Shown one piece after another: positions 12,301-21,918 of a DNA stretch of 64,000 nucleotides. Each line of letters starts with the position of its first letter. Position 1 is the first letter of the stretch. Both the position numbers and the translations under genes were made by a program. The notes beneath the pieces are model-generated. The model made no database searches, had not been told where the DNA came from, and saw only the letters and a list, made by a program, of their open reading frames with translations. Location of the stretch: contig JBLDXI010000017.1 of the NCBI GenBank assembly GCA_047495785.1, forward strand, positions 2,604,001-2,668,000. The letters run 5' to 3'. Source of the stretch: Lepidodermella squamata. Its lineage: Eukaryota > Gastrotricha.

Positions 12301-13577
12301 ATCAATCTTTGCGCTGCAGAAACAATTGGCTGAACTAGAGGCAGAAGTAACGAAAAACGACGAAGTACTTGCGGCAGAACGTCCAGTATACGCTGCGCTT
12401 AAGCAGGAGTATGCCGATCGAACAGTCGAATGTGAACGGTTGAAGCGAGAAGTAGTCGGTAAGGAAATTTTAATAACTTCGAATGTTGTAAGCTACGTCT
12501 CTTGGCGTTGTCAACTAATTTAATTACGACAGATATCGTCATTGGTGAGCTTAGTTATTTACTAGATCATATAAGTTCTAGCATGAACCGTTATGTTCCT
12601 TTTATTTTCCCTTGAAACCCTTGAATTGCGATTTATCAACTGAATTTTGTTGCATTAAGATGGATTAACACTGCCTCAGGGTAAGAGTCGGTCTGCGTCT
12701 GTCGGTTTTCTGTTTTAGAAAAAATATTTTTATCGCACATCGTACAATTATTTTAATCACCTTGTTCCACTTTATTGGGACATATTCTAATTTTCGAACT
12801 CTGAATTCAGTGAAAAAGGGAAGGGTCGCTGATCTGGAGGCAAAGCTGAAAGCTGCCAACGACTATATCAAGCATTTCCCGAAGCTGCATGTAAGACAAA
12901 CGTGAATTGAATGATATAAAATTTTCAAATTGTTTGTTGTTCAGGAAGCCCTCGAGGAAGACGTCGCCAAATCGGACAAAGATTTTGACTTCAAGAAAAA
13001 GTGGTGGCACAGCGAAATAATGGAGGTCGAGAAGCAAATCGTCGAAAATTGGACGAAATTGAAGCAGGTCATTCTTGAGAACGATCACTTCAACAAGGCT
13101 GTCAATGACGTGGAGGCTAAAATAAAGCGCACCGAATCGTTGATAGCAACAAACCAAATGCGTCAACCAGCTGTCGGCGATAGAATAGCGAGAGAACGCG
13201 AGGCGATGGAGGACCAATTTGCCAAGTTCAAAGAGTCTCAAGAAGTACGAAAAATCACTCAAACCCTATTTTATTTTTATTTAATGAATAACTTTTAATA
13301 GCAAATTCGTTCTCTCGACACGATTGACCTCAACAGATATTTAGTCATTGCCGAGATAACGGGCGATCGGCTTGACTGTGTCACGGAAGTTTTCGATCAG
13401 CTCAATAATAACATTAACGCCCTGAGGGAATTTCTCGAAATACTCAGCGGGCAGCGTAAACCAGGTATTTTCCAGGAATCTTAATTTTTTTTTTTTTTAA
13501 TTCATGTGTATTTTTTAGAACCACCCAAAGTTGTCCGTTTCGATGATGACGAGCCGCTCTTAAGCATTAACGCCTGA
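6361..13577 (+). CDS. Long coiled-coil protein of unrecognised family, 19 exons
   Basis: Exons: 6361-6475, 6525-6607, 7783-8030, 8081-8213, 8271-8369, 8422-8477, 8537-8710, 8764-8845, 8904-8919, 8984-9040, 9101-9164, 11710-11892, 11946-12081, 12135-12266, 12320-12458, 12811-12890, 12945-13244, 13302-13464, 13519-13577. They join without a break into 2319 nt (772 residues), which supports the model. Exon 1 starts with three ATG codons in a row and a short polar leader; nearly all the rest is charged heptad-like coiled coil, and the tail is PPKVVRFDDDEPLLSINA. No enzyme motif, membrane segment or signal peptide is visible. The intron after exon 12 uses a GC donor (AG/GCAACA). Intron 2 carries a small inverted-repeat element and intron 11 (about 2.5 kb) carries an intronless Myb-like gene. 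A cytoskeletal or structural role is only an inference from the coiled coil. It ends 78 bp from a convergent chitinase-like gene. Confidence 0.72.
6768..7349. mobile_element. MITE-like DNA element with 23-bp terminal inverted repeats, TA-flanked
   Basis: The left end CCGTATTTTCCGTATTAGCT and the reverse complement of the right end CCGTATATTCCGTAATAGCT match over about 23 bp with two differences, and both ends abut TA. A 25-bp stretch (AAAAAGGGGGGTTGTAAACG...) is directly repeated near each end at 6817-6841 and 7283-7307. No transposase frame is visible, so this is a non-autonomous element. It lies in intron 2 of the coiled-coil gene. Assignment to a TA-targeting superfamily such as Tc1/mariner is inference from the TA flanks. 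Confidence 0.7.
9165..10328. other. Non-coding part of a large intron upstream of the nested Myb-like gene
   Basis: About 1.16 kb of intron 11 of the coiled-coil gene lying 5' of the nested gene. It has only short unsupported open frames and no clear repeat. It probably contains the promoter of the nested gene, but I see no defined element. Confidence 0.5.
10329..11480 (+). CDS. Intronless Myb/SANT-like (trihelix-type) DNA-binding protein, nested in an intron
   Basis: A 383-codon uninterrupted frame on the same strand as, and wholly inside, intron 11 of the coiled-coil gene. Residues 1-85 are acidic and Ser/Thr-rich. Residues about 88-165 form a three-helix Myb/SANT-like module with regularly spaced aromatics (FMLDWYEQHLDLF, LWAMVSDEII, ALRFRLMRSRWRMV) followed by basic KKVDCKKKKTMCFKEWF. 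A long Ser/Pro-rich linker follows, then a C-terminal helix (about 315-370, VGDKLDKVTEMLERIYDLQ) that could oligomerise. This layout (N-terminal Myb-like module, linker, C-terminal coiled coil) is that of Myb/SANT-like regulators and of proteins derived from transposon Myb partners. No intron is present although neighbouring genes have many, which suggests retroposition or a domesticated element. DNA targets are unknown. Confidence 0.6.
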   Translation: MKSNKPVNLATTSNFPLFPVDVGQFVLGGRQDAVSTVDNQIGDDYDDLVETASMDASNNSADAAELTAPETPRITPNKSQPARGEIRFSRPVLTFMLDWYEQHLDLFKGNETQKSTLWAMVSDEIIQKFGVQVNASECALRFRLMRSRWRMVNQHNKKVDCKKKKTMCFKEWFDRVIGPAKELKDDAVCDVAKNENETVINSAQGENQDAVFDLSNCTSGLLMLKAPPEASYTPHQELAQSRLLLSRPPTKRSHSTSSSSSQLSETEFPSDISTPVKPAGNLRPAGTATMVTCASTSTNRTQSNIAQWPDRTPHRQENAYEIVGDKLDKVTEMLERIYDLQSRQLSIETRNHEEHMTMLREVVRALNRQSPTAAQLKQGQSKL

Positions 13578-13655
13578 TTTTCCAAATTAACACTCATGTG
13601 ATATTTTTATTCTATTTTTATATCAATCGATGTCAATAAATAAAGTAATTCTTAT

Positions 13656-15008
13656 TCAATGCATCAACAAATCAGTTATCCGAGAATGAATAGGGAAAGT
13701 TGTGCCGCTGTGACACTTGTCCAACGGATCGTGGTCTATTTGAAGGCTCCATATCATTATTCCTCCGAATTGGTTGTCCTTCAAGTAATTCACCTTAGCT
13801 TCAAGGCTGTTGAAATCGTCGAATGAGTACCAGTCGAGATCATTATACGCATAAGGTGACTGCAAACATTATTTTGAGACTTCAACAACGACAAAATTAC
13901 CGCAGTTTACCTTGGCAAATGGATCCCACTTGTGCTCGGTACCATTTCTCGCTAGAAAAGCGCAAATATCGGGAAAGTTGAGAGTAGGCGGTTTGGCTGC
14001 CGAGCTTGCAAATTAAACTTTGATTATCGACAACTGACCTAGGTAAAAAAAATTACGTTGCCATAGCAGCTATTCCGTGGTCTTCTGTCGAACGCAGCCG
14101 CCAACCATGAGCGTAGGCAGGTAGGCCTAATACTAGTTTTTCTCTAGGCATTCCATTCGCCACATAAAAGCGGGCTGACCAATCTAAGTTCAGGGTATCG
14201 CCGAAGAATTTGCTGTCGTTCTGCGAAGCAAAAAGCGCTGAATGGTGCCCCGTTATGAAAAATCTCTCCTCCCAAGCCCGATAATCGTAGCCCTATCAAC
14301 AGCATGGTGTAACATTCGCCAAAATGATAGGTATCTAATTCACCATGATGCTCAGGAAATCTAGACTTTTTGCCAACTTTGGAATGTTGTAGCCTTCTTC
14401 GATGAGGAAATCGACGCCAGCTCCAGCCATCGACAAAATCAAGGGCCTGCCAGTGGCGTCGAAAGCCGACCGTAAGGTTAGAAGCATATCGGCAAAAGGT
14501 TCCTTATCCGCTTCTCCTGGGAATCTAAAAAATCTTATTGCGCGGCTTCAATTTGAAAGCATTACTATACTCAAAATCAAAATCGAATCCATCCAACGTA
14601 GACTCTCGAAGAAAGGCAACCGATGTATCAGCAAACCTTTTCCGGACTGCCTGAAATATTAGTTATTTTCAGATTTCATGCCATTTCCAACGAGCAAACC
14701 TCGTTTTTTATAACAAAGTCGAACGAACCGCTAAATTCAATCAAAAGTTTGAAGCCATGCGTGTGGCGGGCTATTTTGAGCTCGTCAACAGCAGCTTTGT
14801 CTGCTGCATCAAGCCATTGAAACGAAAACCTGCCGCAATCGAACCCAATCCCATAGAAGATCAGATGTGAGCATACTGTCAAATTCAACTGTGAAACAGG
14901 TAAACCAGTCGGAGCGTAATAGTAGCAGACTCGTTTGAACGTGGAATTAGCTCCAGCCAAGGCAACACCGAATATTAAAATAATCAAAAATTGGCAGCAA
15001 TGAAACAT
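13656..15008 (-). CDS. GH18 chitinase-like secreted protein, copy A
   Basis: A multi-exon minus-strand gene, first exon 14700-15008, next 14650 downward, last exon 13656-13862. A signal peptide (about 1-20) is followed by RVCYYYAPTGLP, the GH18 beta-1 region. The catalytic beta-4 motif reads DGFDFDFE, so the acid/base Glu is present, with Phe in place of the usual Trp. Further GH18 marks are ITGHHSALFA, a PREKLVLGLPAYAHGW-like barrel strand, SPYAYN and the FGGIMIWSL beta-8 strand. There is no chitin-binding domain. The protein is close to 370 residues, normal for a bare GH18 domain. It converges on the coiled-coil gene 78 bp away. Whether it cleaves chitin or only binds it cannot be told from sequence. 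Confidence 0.82.
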
Positions 15009-15186
15009 TAACGCTTCGAAAAGAAAGATTTATTCGAATGAAATTGATCGTAAAAAGCAGTGAAAACGATGATTGAACTTTTTGGGCTGTCAGCCGCAGC
15101 TCAAAGACCAGGAAATTGCAGTAGTAACGTAATCAAATGATCAAATCAAAACAAAGTAAAGCTTTAAAATATGTCTGAATGGAAAA

Positions 15187-16585
15187 TCAAGCCAGCAGAA
15201 GATCCGTTAAATGAGAGTGGTAAGGAAACAAATTTCCTGTTTGGCACGCGTTTTTAGGGTCGTAATCTCCTGGCAGGCTCCAAATCATGGCGCCGCCAAA
15301 GCCGTTAGATTTCATGTAGTTGATCTTGACCTCGATACTCTTGAAATCGTCGAAGCAATACCACCTTTTACCATTATAAGCGTAGGGTGACTGCAAAAAA
15401 TATTAGAAAAAAGGATTGGTTTCGAGATTCAATGCTCAAAGTATTATTACCTGTGCGTACGAATCCCACACACGAGTCGTTCCATTTGTCCTCAGGAAGG
15501 TACAAATGTCAGGAAAATTGATTGTCGGAGGGTTGGCAGTTCCACTATAAGAGTGGAGAGAACGTAAAATTATAATATAAGGCGTCCGATTCGAAATGAA
15601 TAAAATTAGAGCTGTTCAATGCTGATTTTCTCCTGATTTACTTTTTTTAGTTACAAGAGTGACCCCAGTGGGAAAACTTACGTTGCCGGTGCGAAAAGAC
15701 CAGTGTCCAAGGTCGTTAATAACGAGTAGCTGTGGGCGTAAGTTGGCATGCCAAGGATTATCTTCTCTTTCGGGAAGCCATGGGATGCGAAATAATTGGC
15801 TGACCAGTTCAAATTCAGAGTGTTCATGTATATTGTGTCGTATTTTGTAGCATACAGTGGCGAGTGATGCGCTGTCACGAAGAACTTTTCCTCCCACGAC
15901 CGATAATCATATCCCTGGAAAAAATTCCTATCAACACTGTTAGGAGCTTAGCATAATAATTGACATACCATGATATCAAGGAGATCGACGCTTTTCGCGA
16001 GTGAAGGAATGTCGTAACTCTCAAGTATTAGCAGTTCATTCCCACTCGCAGCTATACTAATCAGTAAACCAGCGCCAGATGAGTCAAATGTTTGCCGAAG
16101 GGTAGACAACAGATTTGCAAACGGTTCTTTGTATTTGCCCTTCGGAAATTCCCAATCGAAGTCTAATCCATCCAGTTTATTAGCAATTATAAACTTGGTG
16201 GCAGCCTCTGAGAAACGGGTCATATTTTCCTGAGAAAAACACAATCATAGAATTTTTAGAATTGACTCGAAAATGATCCAACCTGAGAGCCAGTTATTTC
16301 CTGTAGAATTCCTCCCGTTACAGCCCACAGTTTGAACCCATATTTAGCCCTGGCTGTCTTCAGAAGTTCAATTGTAGGTGCGTCTTCCGGTTTAGGCCAG
16401 TAAAATGTGTTCGCGTCGTTGTCGTATTGCATGAAGTAGTAAATGATGTGCGTGCATACAGTGAAATTCAAGTTCGAAGCAGGCAAAGTCAATGGGTCGT
16501 AGTAGTAACAAACTCGTTTGAAAGGCGATGCTGTTTCTGCAGCAACCACAGCCCCAAGCGCAACAATAATCAATAATTTAATCAT
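15187..16585 (-). CDS. GH18 chitinase-like secreted protein, copy B
   Basis: Second tandem copy, start at 16585 with a clear signal peptide (MIKLLIIVALGAVVAAETA). Exon blocks lie near 16280-16585, 15966-16227, 15680-15914, 15452-15545 and 15187-15391. The active-site motif is the canonical DGLDFDWE. Other marks are FVTAHHSPLYA, PKEKIILGMPTYAHSY, SPYAYNGKRWYCFDDF and FGGAMIWSLPGDYD. Domain order and intron positions agree with copies A and C, so they are duplicates. With the DxxDxDxE signature intact this copy is the best candidate for an active hydrolase of chitin or a related glycan. No chitin-binding module is seen. Confidence 0.85.
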
Positions 16586-16652
16586 GAATAAACTACTTGG
16601 AAAGCAATTTTATTAAATCGTGTAACAAACAAGAGATTAAACGTAAAAAAGA

Positions 16653-18043
16653 TTACAAAGGAGATAATTCGACTTGAAATTCTTGATCATCGGTCAACAA
16701 TTGAGCAAAGTAGGCATGCATAGGAAAACAACTCTTCCTCCCACAGGAATGATTGAAGTCAGCATCAGCGTTAAGGCTAAACAGCATAACGCCGCCAAAG
16801 AGATTCGATTTGATGTACTTAGCCTTCACAGATGCGCTTTGGAAATCATCAAACGAGTACCAATTGGAACCGCGACTCGCATAAGGGACCTTAAATGATA
16901 AATTACCCACTGAGCTGAAAAATCAACGAAATGCATACAAACCTTAGCATAGTCGTCCCAGTTCAATATCGTATCATTCTGTTTCAGTAATTCGCAAATT
17001 TCAGGCATAAATAGCTCTTCTGGTGTTGCTGGCCCTCTAGCTGGGGCGTAAAGCGTATTTATTTTTGGGCATATCAGCTTCCAACCGATAGAATAAGTTG
17101 GAACGCCAATTACAATCTTGCTTCGATCCACTCCATTGTCCAAGTAGTAGCTGGCAGTCCAATTAACATTTAGTTTGCGTAGATATAAAAAGTCACGCTT
17201 GGAAGGGTAGAGAGGAGAATGGTGGCCAGTCACGATATACTTGTATTCCCAAGCTCGGTACGAATAGCCCATAATGGATAAAAAATCGAGAGTCTGGTTC
17301 AAAACAGGTATTTCGTAACCTGTAGCGCTCTGTAAGAATGATTATTTGACAATTAAAAACTGCTAACCATCGACCATGAGATCCTCGATAGCAGCTGCTG
17401 CTATACTCAGCGATAGCTTGGGCTCAATGTTATCAAAAGCTTTCCGCAAAGCACGCAGAATCGTCGAGAACTTCCCTTTATCTGATGTTGAAGGATATCT
17501 AAATTAGATTCTAGGAATTTTAGAATGCTTGGTATGGTACTGCAAATAATTACTCCCAGTCCAAGTCTAGTCCGTCCATTCCATAGTGACGCAAAAATCT
17601 AACGGCTTCTGTTGCAAACGCATCGATTTTCTCCTGGAACCATCAATTAATGTTCAGTCAAATGACAATGCGTAATTCCTCACTAGCGAATTTCCGATTT
17701 CAGGATCAACACCCGCAAACCCATGACCACCCAACAGCCTGAACTGCGCTGTCTTTTGAGCTATTTTCAGCCATGAAATTGCGGGCAGATCGTATGACGG
17801 CTTTGAAAAATTCAGCGAGCCGTTTGAATACCTTAAGCCTGGGTTTCAAAAAGCTGTTAGCTTCGTTGGCGCGTTTACCAGCTTACCGTAATATATCAAA
17901 TCAGTGCAAAGAGTCACGTCCAATTTCTCGACTGGCAGATTTTCAGGTTCGTAGTAGTAACAAACTCTTCGATAATAGACACTGGATGCCGAGTCAATGC
18001 AAAGCAAGAGAAAACAAGTAAATATTATTTTGAATAAAAACAT
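16653..18043 (-). CDS. GH18 chitinase-like secreted protein, copy C
   Basis: Third and most upstream copy. The start at 18043 directly follows a TTATTAG acceptor. A signal peptide (about 1-20) precedes YRRVCYYYEPENLP. The intron after LCTDLIYYG joins in phase to GLRYSNGSL, giving a normal GH18 N-terminal half. The catalytic motif is DGLDLDWE. One intron near 17.35 kb uses the inner CTACAG acceptor, which restores VDGYEIPVLNQTLDFLSIM. Downstream marks are VTGHHSPLYPSKRD, SKIVIGVPTYSIGW and FGGVMLFSL. The Trp at the end of the barrel (IWSL in A and B) is Phe here, which could alter sugar stacking in the cleft. The C-terminus is about 10 residues longer than in the other copies. Confidence 0.83.
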
Positions 18044-18606
18044 CTAATAATCAATGTTCATTCGTGAATTTATTAAATAAATCATTACTTCGCGTAATTT
18101 TCCCATCTCATTCAACTTCAGGCGCAACAAAATTTGAGTTTCCGATAAAATTATTCTTTCATAGGCACAACCGCAATTTATTAGAAAATTATGCACGTGT
18201 GAAATTCTCGTCAGCTTAGTTCGTCGATTTCAATTGAAAACCTTAAGTCGCATATATATGTAATACTTGAGCAGCGAAACATTATGACATGTAATTATTT
18301 GCTTAGAGAAATGAATCTTTGTGTCCCGTAGAAAATAAGCCAGCGAAAAGCTGGTGAGTTCAAGAATCAATTATTCATAAAATAAATAGGGCTGTAATTT
18401 TAACAATACAAAATATCATATGTTATCTCCTTTCCACACAAAATATCACTCATAATTTACGCTCGTTAAAATTTACTCGCATCTAGTTAAGCACTACAAC
18501 TTCGCCCGTTTTTTAAGAGATATATTTGTTTCAAGCAGTTACTGATTCCGAACTGAGTGACACGAACTTCATGTCAGACGAAACGCAAATGCGATTGAGT
18601 TGAAAG
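18044..18606. other. Intergenic spacer
   Basis: About 560 bp of AT-rich sequence between chitinase-like copy C and the phosphatase gene, both minus strand. It should hold the 3' end of the phosphatase transcript and the promoter of copy C. No coding or repeat feature is visible. Confidence 0.5.
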
Positions 18607-19746
18607 TTATAAGGTAGCATTTGCAGCCACACATTTATAATTTAGCGGTTCTTCCAAAGGAACAACCAGCACGGAAGGATAAGCGGTCAAGTAATCTTGA
18701 GAAGACAAGCCTAGTAAAATGAACGGATATGTCGTAATAACGAGAATTGTGTAAGCGATCAGCGTGTACGAAATCAAGTAGAAAGGTATTTCGTATGGTC
18801 CCCAGCGTTTGATTGAAACGCCCTTTGGAGGCTGCAAAGAGGGAAAGTTGTTGATGATACTGGTCAAAAAAGAGTGCAGCACTACCCTTGAGCCAGATCT
18901 AACTAAAAGAGCAGCTGGTAAACCTAGAGCAAATCTCAGCAAACAGCGAGAGATTCTTGTCAGCGAAAAGGCATCATTCGGAAACGGTAATGATCTAGAC
19001 GGTAGATGACACGGAAGCTGAATGATTCCCAGATCCCAATAAAACTTGTTAGCCAAATACATGGCCAACAATACCCCCAACAGCCGACATGTGTCCGCGC
19101 GTAAACCGCAACCATCGTCACAAGGCGTTGGAAAAACGATGGCTAATACAATAGCTCCCAAAACGGCTAAATAAGGATAAGCTAGAAACAGAGCATCCAT
19201 AGGGGTAGCGAATGGATGGAGGAGATACAATAAAATAATTGAAATCGCACTACCAACGACAATATCAGAGAGATAATGCATCCCGAGATATATGCGGCTG
19301 AAAGAAATGTTTAGAGCACTAAATGCCGCGAGAAATATTCCTGTAGCTGCATTTATGTCATACCACTGCATAGTAAAAAACAGGAGCGAAAACGGTAAGG
19401 CAGTTCCAAGACAAGCATGAGTTGATGGCATCGTAGATTCCGCCACGTAGATATGTTCCAATCGAACAACAGGTGGACATGGTGGTCGCGGCCAAGGTGT
19501 GTATGACTTGATCCACTGTCCCACGTACATTGCTGCAACGGTGACAACACATGCATGGCGTAATACGTGATAATCTACATTCCAATTCCAAGTTGGCAAC
19601 ACGACCAGGTAACCATATTCCGCCCCGAATAAAGTCCAAAGCATGAACCAATAATAAACTGTTTTGAACCTGACAGGGTCAGAACCATCAGGCTTAGCAA
19701 CGACTCCGAGCATTGACTGGCACCAGGTAATGATGGCGGTCTCCAT
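18607..19746 (-). CDS. SGPP1: Sphingosine-1-phosphate phosphatase (PAP2 family), single exon
   Basis: A 379-residue intronless frame. The three lipid-phosphatase motifs are present: C1 as KSYTPWPRP (KX6RP, about residue 99), C2 as MPSTHA (about 121, with Thr where PSGH has Gly, as in SGPP proteins) and C3 as SRIYLGMHYLSD (about 168, with the catalytic His). Eight or more hydrophobic segments follow the SGPP pattern, and the N-terminal half resembles animal S1P phosphatase 1/2. The enzyme would dephosphorylate sphingosine-1-phosphate in the ER, recycling sphingosine for ceramide synthesis. The lack of introns is unusual in this window and may indicate retroposition. Choice between SGPP1 and SGPP2 cannot be made. 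Confidence 0.85.
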   Translation of the reverse strand: METAIITWCQSMLGVVAKPDGSDPVRFKTVYYWFMLWTLFGAEYGYLVVLPTWNWNVDYHVLRHACVVTVAAMYVGQWIKSYTPWPRPPCPPVVRLEHIYVAESTMPSTHACLGTALPFSLLFFTMQWYDINAATGIFLAAFSALNISFSRIYLGMHYLSDIVVGSAISIILLYLLHPFATPMDALFLAYPYLAVLGAIVLAIVFPTPCDDGCGLRADTCRLLGVLLAMYLANKFYWDLGIIQLPCHLPSRSLPFPNDAFSLTRISRCLLRFALGLPAALLVRSGSRVVLHSFLTSIINNFPSLQPPKGVSIKRWGPYEIPFYLISYTLIAYTILVITTYPFILLGLSSQDYLTAYPSVLVVPLEEPLNYKCVAANATL

Positions 19747-20844
19747 ACTTGAAGGCTATAATATTGTAAGAAAGCGAGAGCCTAGGTAAAAGGGTAACAG
19801 AAAGGGTGGAAAATTGGTGGCAGAATGACGTGTTTGAAAGCATCTCTCAGATTTTAAAGCTGCGGATTTTCCAAAATGCTACACCGAAGGTAACGTTAAC
19901 GGAGAATGGCTTTACTCTAAACATATCTGAGCGTGATGTGCGGCATTCGCCAAGCGTGATTCCGATCCGCTTGACTGCGCTGTGAAAACAGTCAACAGGT
20001 CGCATAAAAGGAACCTAAGGTATAAGCGAATGACAAAAACAAGTAAAAGATACCGGTAAAATTCAATTTGTTTTCTCGTTATTTTATAGAGCAAATTTTT
20101 TCCCGATTCTAAATAGCCAATGAACCCTATTTTCTTCTTAGGAATGCAGAATTCATTTTCCTTTTTCTTCTTTCGTTTTTGAGTTTTGGCGCGCATGTTC
20201 ACTGCTGGCCGCTGGCTTCAAGTTGTGAAGTTTCTTGGATCTTTTTGGAGAGGAGATGATCGGCAGGGTGAGAGATGAGTTGAGAGTTGAGAGTGACCGT
20301 GCCCTATCTCCTATCTTATCCTCACATATCCGTGGCTCGAGGCGACCATTAAAAGTCATCATCACGTAATGTGGAATGTGGAAAGTGGCTGATAGCTGGT
20401 GCTGGTAGAAGTTTGAACTATTTGCCGTTGAGAAGTTTACTTCTATCACTTTGTTGGCTGTTGGCTTTTGCTCTTCGGGATGTTGGCTGGTTAATTTGTT
20501 TTCTCCGATCTCCGATCTCTGAGCTTTATGCATTTTGCAGCTTCTTGCCTTAATTTGAATTGAGGCAACGTCTCTAATTGACAGTAAGCAGTAAGCTTTC
20601 CGCACGCAATCACTATAATTAGTCGGTAGTCATTGTTTCACGTTACTTAGCTTGTTTCTTGGCTTTTTCAGGAAATCTCAAGCGCATTACAGGGTTGGGT
20701 TTTTGGGTTTAATGTATTGACCTTGGTTCTTGTTGACTTGAAGCAGGGCTCTTTTACTATAATATTCGTTCAATTTTATTCCATTTCTTAGTTCTTAAAT
20801 CTACTCGCTGAACAAACGCTGAATAGTGATTGTTCAACTCAAAA
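19747..20844. other. Intergenic, divergent promoter region
   Basis: About 1.1 kb between the phosphatase (minus) and VPS25 (plus). It has a purine/pyrimidine-biased stretch around 20150-20350 and only unsupported open frames, so it most likely holds two divergent promoters. Confidence 0.5.
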
Positions 20845-21378
20845 ATGACGTCGAAGTTTGAATTTCCATGGCAGTGCAATTTTCCTCCGTTCTATACGAT
20901 TCAAACTCATGAAGAGACTAGAAGAAAACAACTTGACGCTTGGTGCGACCTAATAACTGGCTATTGCAAGGATCAGAGAATATTCTTTTTTACTGTTCCT
21001 GACTGTGAAAAAGTTGTTCCATTTGCTAACGCATCTATAGACAGAAAATTATCCGCCGATGGTTTGTTGGTAGTTTTAGAGGAGCTTAGGCGCCGCGGTC
21101 AAATGTCATGGATTCAAGATGGTGCTTCTGCCGAAAAGCGAACATGTATTGTTCTATGGAGGAGCATCGATGAATGGGCTAGACTTCTCACTGACTCGAT
21201 CCGTCAGCGAGGCTCTCTGTCAACAGTTTGCACGTTATATGAAATCACCGATGGTTCAGATGCACACCCAGAGTTCCAAGGCGTTCCCAAATCTTTACTT
21301 GTAATGATAATTCAGCACTTGGAGAAACAAGGCAAAGCGGCGCTTGTCGGTACAGATGGTGTTAAATTCTCGCTGTAA
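20845..21378 (+). CDS. VPS25: ESCRT-II subunit VPS25
   Basis: A 177-residue single-exon protein starting MTSKFEFPWQCNFPPFYTIQ; the FPWQ...FPPFYT signature (PPXY-like, binds VPS22/VPS36) is diagnostic of VPS25. The rest forms two winged helices with VLEELRRRGQMSWI and VFTLYEL-like STVCTLYEITDG. ESCRT-II has two VPS25 arms that recruit VPS20/CHMP6 in sorting ubiquitinated cargo into multivesicular bodies. Length matches the family (about 176). The ATG at 20845 is the first in frame with the conserved start. It is the first of three closely spaced same-strand genes; the next ATG is 115 bp after this stop. Confidence 0.92.
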   Translation: MTSKFEFPWQCNFPPFYTIQTHEETRRKQLDAWCDLITGYCKDQRIFFFTVPDCEKVVPFANASIDRKLSADGLLVVLEELRRRGQMSWIQDGASAEKRTCIVLWRSIDEWARLLTDSIRQRGSLSTVCTLYEITDGSDAHPEFQGVPKSLLVMIIQHLEKQGKAALVGTDGVKFSL

Positions 21379-21493
21379 TTTTATAAATCCGGCTAACCAA
21401 CTATTCTGCTCTCAAATTGCTAACATCTATTATTTGCATAAGTATGACGCTACAAGAAGCAAGCATGATTCAATGTTCAATTTTTTAACGTAG

Positions 21494-21850
21494 ATGTTAC
21501 AATTCTCTGTTGTATCTCGATTGTTGAAAGATGCATCATTGATTTTCTTGCCAATTCGATGCAATGGTAATCGCTTTGCTATTGGTCGAATGCGAAGAAG
21601 AGACTTTGCGCTCACTTATCCCGTGACTTTGGTTCAGCCTGATGGTTCCTCTATCGAGATTCGTTACAAAATTCCAAGAAAAATTATCAAATTACCCGAA
21701 GACTTGTCGAAACTCACAGATGCCGAGCGCCAGCGTAGAATGGAAGCGCGGAAACCGAAGAAAAAGCTTGTTATTGAAGAGGATTTGACCGATAGCTTCG
21801 ACGCCGCTGAATATCTGCAACTTTCCAACAAGCCTCAGTCAAAAAGCTGA
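21494..21850 (+). CDS. MRPL55: Mitochondrial large ribosomal subunit protein mL55
   Basis: 118 residues, no intron. The family core RRRDFALTYPVTLVQPDGSS is followed by IEIRYKIPRKIIKLPEDL and LTDAERQRRM, the conserved order in mL55. The basic N-terminus before it can act as a mitochondrial import sequence. The ATG directly follows an AACGTAG acceptor, so the mRNA start is probably made by splicing to an upstream or trans leader. It lies 115 bp after VPS25 and 68 bp before LRRC57, all on the plus strand. Confidence 0.88.
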   Translation: MLQFSVVSRLLKDASLIFLPIRCNGNRFAIGRMRRRDFALTYPVTLVQPDGSSIEIRYKIPRKIIKLPEDLSKLTDAERQRRMEARKPKKKLVIEEDLTDSFDAAEYLQLSNKPQSKS

Positions 21851-21918
21851 TCATTAGTAAAGCGTTATTTGTTTCAATTCGGATTATTTAGAGTTTTATT
21901 CAATATCATATCGGCAAC

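Noticed and set aside
20153-20605. 150-residue open frame on the minus strand
   Set aside because: Low-complexity and Lys/Ser-rich, lies in a purine-biased promoter region between divergent genes, and has no recognisable motif.
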